This document shows, one piece after another, positions 61,671 through 64,000 of a stretch of 64,000 nt of DNA. This DNA comes from Streptomyces sp. NBC_01478 (lineage in GTDB: Bacteria; Actinomycetota; Actinomycetes; Streptomycetales; Streptomycetaceae). A program made the position numbers and the translations under genes. The DNA lies in assembly GCF_036227225.1 (NCBI RefSeq), contig NZ_CP109444.1, positions 1,426,001 to 1,490,000 of the forward strand, read 5' to 3'. Every line of letters begins with the position of its first letter. The first letter of the stretch is position 1. A model generated the notes under the pieces. The model did no database searches. It saw only the letters and a list, made by a program, of their open reading frames with translations, and had not been told where the DNA came from.

Positions 61671-62344
61671 ATGACCCAAATACGCCAGGAGCCCGCCGCG
61701 GGATGATCTTGGGGGCTGAGGAAGTCGGCGATCTTGCCCGGCATGTCGAGAACGACCGGCAACTCCGGGGCCAGGACGTCCGGGAGATCGGCGGCCGTGT
61801 ACTCGGGCAGCAGGTCGGCGACGGCGGTTCGGATGGCGCTGCGGCTGACGTGGGGGTCGCGGGCGAGGGGGGCGATGGAGCTACCTTCCAGGTACGCGGC
61901 GCGCACGGCGTCGGTCTTGTCAGCCGCGACGGCGGGGCGGCGGCCGCCTTTCTTGCCCTTCGCCTCGGCGGCTCGCAGGCCGTCGTAGGCCAGCTCTCGC
62001 TGGAGGTCGCGCTGGAGTTCACCGGCAGCGGCGAGAGTCCGCACCATGAACTTCACGGTGGACAGCAGCTCGCCGGTACGCGGGTGGCGGGCGGTGAGGT
62101 CCATCGCGGAGAACGTGCCGTCGTGGATGCGCAGGGCCACCTGCTCGCGGTGGACGATGTGCCCGGTGCCACGCAGGAGGCGGAACATCTCGGAGATGTG
62201 CACGGCGTCGCCCGGCCGCGCGTACGTCAGCAGCTCGCCGAACTTCGGCCGCTCCAGCGGGTGAAGGCGGCTGGAAGTCCCGGCCTGCTCCTCGAAAACG
62301 ACCGGGTCCTCGATCCCCCCTCGTCCAGAGGGAATGTCAACCAC
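61667..62344 (-). pseudogene. serine recombinase/resolvase, N-terminally truncated
   Basis: The frame carries the middle and C-terminal parts of a resolvase/invertase: FEEQAGTSSRLHPLERPKF, ELLTYARPGDAVHI, KFMVRTLAAAGELQRDL and a terminal helix-turn-helix (GSSIAPLARDPHVSRSAIRTAV). The catalytic N-terminal region with the nucleophile Ser is absent. It abuts the broken FAD oxidoreductase, suggesting a recombination event involving this element. Confidence 0.65.
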
Positions 62345-62368
62345 TCGGGCGCTGCAGCCTCGAGCTGC

Positions 62369-62941
62369 TCAGTTCCGGGACGCTTTGCGCGCCCTGAAGG
62401 CCGCTGCCTTGACTCGGCTCCGGCAGGCCGGGGAGCAGAAGTGGCGGACCGTATTACGGGAAGCGTCCACGTACACGCGGTCGCAGTGCGGGGCCGTGCA
62501 GACGCCGAGGCGTCCGGCGAGGTTGCTGCCGATCGCCAGAGCGAGGGCAGTGGCGCATCCGGCACTCCACCCCACGGAGAGGCTGTCATCGGAGCCATGG
62601 AAGTGGACTTGCCAGGGCTCGCCGTCGACGCGATCGAGCTGAGGGCGGGAGCCGGCGGCGAGTAGCAGGACGTTCACCATCTGGGCCGCCTGATCGATGT
62701 GGCCGTTGTCGACGGCCTCGAACACCGCCCGCATCTGCTGGGCAGTGTGAGCGAGATATGCGGCGTGGCCCGGTTCGACCGTGGAGCGCTGCGACGCAGG
62801 AGGGAGCGCCTCGTGCACCGCCTGCGGGAGCTGATCCCCGTGCGGAGCGGTGTAGGGGCGACCCTGTCGGGTGCCGTCGGTCAGCGTATTCACGAGGGAG
62901 ACGGCTGCATCGAGCAGCGTCACCACGTGACCATCGAACAT
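62369..62941 (-). CDS. ABATE/CGNR zinc-finger putative regulator, copy 2
   Basis: A 190-residue CGNR protein. N-terminal MFDGHVVTLLDAAVSLVNTL and C-terminal zinc finger with CTAPHC, then RHFCSPACRSRVKAAAFRARK. The ATG at 62941 is used; a GTG three bases earlier is equally possible, both after GAAGGAG. Divergent from the MFS gene at 63026, repeating the pair at 55136/56556. An inverted repeat (62984-63007) in the 84-bp gap is the likely operator. Confidence 0.82.
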   Translation of the reverse strand: MFDGHVVTLLDAAVSLVNTLTDGTRQGRPYTAPHGDQLPQAVHEALPPASQRSTVEPGHAAYLAHTAQQMRAVFEAVDNGHIDQAAQMVNVLLLAAGSRPQLDRVDGEPWQVHFHGSDDSLSVGWSAGCATALALAIGSNLAGRLGVCTAPHCDRVYVDASRNTVRHFCSPACRSRVKAAAFRARKASRN

Positions 62942-62983
62942 CACTTGACCGGTCACTCCTTCAACCCTTAGCGTGCATGCGCA

Positions 62984-63007
62984 ACCGACGATAGTCGTTT
63001 CGTCGGT
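62984..63007. promoter_or_regulatory. inverted repeat between CGNR gene 2 and MFS gene
   Basis: Perfect 8-bp arms ACCGACGA (62984-62991) and TCGTCGGT (63000-63007) separated by eight bases, centred in the divergent promoter region. Confidence 0.6.
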
Positions 63008-63025
63008 CACGCACGAGAGGGTTTC

Positions 63026-64000
63026 GTGGGGTCTGCACAGGGTGGGAAGCACTTGCCGCGAGCGGTGCGGTTGCTGATTGCGGCGCGGGCGGTGAACCGG
63101 CTGGGGGCGTTCTCCCTGCCGTTCCTCACCGTGCTGATCACGACGAGTTTCGGTGCCGGCACCGTCGTCGCCGGGTACATCGGCGCCGCCTTCGGGCTCG
63201 CCACGATTCCCTCGCGCCTGGTCGGCGGTCGCCTGGCCGACCGTATCGGCCGACGACGCACGATCGTGGTCGGGCTGACCGCGTGCGCGGTGGCACAACT
63301 GGGCATCGCCTCGTCCAACGGCCTGGTGCCGGCGGCCTGCTTCGCGGTGCTGATGGGGTTGGCCTTCGAAATCTACGAGCCGCCCAGCCAGGCGATGATC
63401 GCGGATGTCGTGGGGCCGGGTGAACAGGTCCGCGTCTACGGCCTGTTGAACGCGGCCCTGGCAGTAGCCGGCATGGGTGCGGGCCTTCTGGCGGCCGTGC
63501 TGGGGCGCTGGGACCTGCGGTGGCTCTTCGTGGTCGATGCCCTCACCTGCCTGCTCTGCGCGCTGACCGTGCACCTGGTCCTGCCCGCGGACCGCCCCTC
63601 CGCGGCAGCGGCAACAGAGCACGCGGTCACCGTCGCCCCCTGGCGAGATCGCTCGTTGCTCGTGATGCTCGCGGCAGGGACGCTGTTCGCGGTGGTCTAC
63701 CTCCAGATCATGATCGCGCTGCCGTTGTCCCTGGAACTCCAGGGACTGCAACCGGCCGACACCGGGCTGCTGTTCACCACGTCCGCCCTCACCATCACCG
63801 CCGGGCAGCCACTGTTGCGGCTCAAACGACTCGCAACACTCCCGGCACCTGCCGCCTTCGCCGGCGGCTATCTCCTGCTGGCGCTTGGGCTTGCCGGATA
63901 CGCTCTCGCTCACGGCCTGGTCGCCTACATCGCGGCAACCATCGTGTGGAGCGTGGGCGACCTGCTCCTCGTGGGCCGCGCGTACGCACTCGTTGCCGGC
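63026..64000 (+). CDS. MFS transporter, partial (runs off the window)
   Basis: 325 codons are visible and the frame is open at the window end. It has membrane helices and the MFS loop signature GGRLADRIGRRRT after helix 2. Further segments include FEIYEPPSQAMIADVV and LFVVDALTCLLCALTVHLVL. The start is GTG 63026 with GAGAGGG just upstream. It is divergent from CGNR gene 2 and probably controlled by it. Confidence 0.85.
   Translation, partial: MGSAQGGKHLPRAVRLLIAARAVNRLGAFSLPFLTVLITTSFGAGTVVAGYIGAAFGLATIPSRLVGGRLADRIGRRRTIVVGLTACAVAQLGIASSNGLVPAACFAVLMGLAFEIYEPPSQAMIADVVGPGEQVRVYGLLNAALAVAGMGAGLLAAVLGRWDLRWLFVVDALTCLLCALTVHLVLPADRPSAAAATEHAVTVAPWRDRSLLVMLAAGTLFAVVYLQIMIALPLSLELQGLQPADTGLLFTTSALTITAGQPLLRLKRLATLPAPAAFAGGYLLLALGLAGYALAHGLVAYIAATIVWSVGDLLLVGRAYALVAG

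Noticed and set aside
1..64000. tRNA, rRNA or CRISPR elements
   Set aside because: Looked for cloverleaf-like conserved arms and regularly spaced direct repeats by eye; none convincing.

Overview
The base composition (roughly 70% G+C), frequent GTG starts, GGAGG-type ribosome sites, tightly overlapping genes and the gene repertoire (AfsA-family protein, TPR-type regulators, CGNR proteins, an IS110 element, many Tat and Sec exported proteins) point to a Streptomyces-like actinomycete chromosome, probably an accessory or arm region. No rRNA, tRNA or CRISPR array was seen.

Layout. 0-6.4 kb: cell-wall enzymes (PBP4-type carboxypeptidase, L,D-transpeptidase), an FAD oxidoreductase, a membrane protein and a helix-turn-helix regulator. 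6.5-13.7 kb: a seven-gene leftward operon that couples dedicated type II fatty-acid enzymes (two KAS III, one KAS II, one acyl carrier protein) to an AfsA-family hotdog protein, an acyl-CoA oxidase and a short-chain dehydrogenase. It looks like a small-molecule (signal or furan/butenolide-like) pathway. 14-24.7 kb: APC permease, a frameshifted F420-type oxidoreductase, a SnoaL-like secreted protein divergent from a TetR gene with three matching operators, a P450, a MocR-DapA-MFS operon and a truncated aldo/keto reductase. 25-30 kb: secreted proteins (CBM2 metallopeptidase, beta-propeller, tannase-like esterase).

30-55 kb is the most interesting part: a one-carbon island. It has three GcvT/LigM-type tetrahydrofolate-dependent methyltransferase/O-demethylase genes, metF, purU, folD, a MetE-like methyltransferase, and two folate-synthesis genes (pabB, folP). 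With them are a ribose-type ABC transporter, an orphan binding protein, and LysR, TetR and LacI regulators. The inferred scheme is: a methyl donor (probably a methoxy-aromatic acid) enters, its methyl group moves to THF, and methyl-THF is oxidised by MetF, FolD and PurU to formate or passed on to methionine. PabB and FolP top up the folate pool. Seven copies of a 14-bp palindrome, CTANAWCGWTNTAG with central CG as in LacI-family operators, stand in front of these scattered transcription units. A second 20-bp palindrome lies before the MetE-like gene, the third LigM-like gene and the lacI-type gene. The island therefore appears to be a two-regulator regulon.

52.4-53.7 kb is an IS110-family insertion. 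55-64 kb holds two MFS/CGNR divergent gene pairs, a sensor kinase and response regulators, and a scrap zone of truncated genes (response regulator, small stabilisation-type protein, FAD oxidoreductase, serine recombinase). The last MFS gene runs off the window end.
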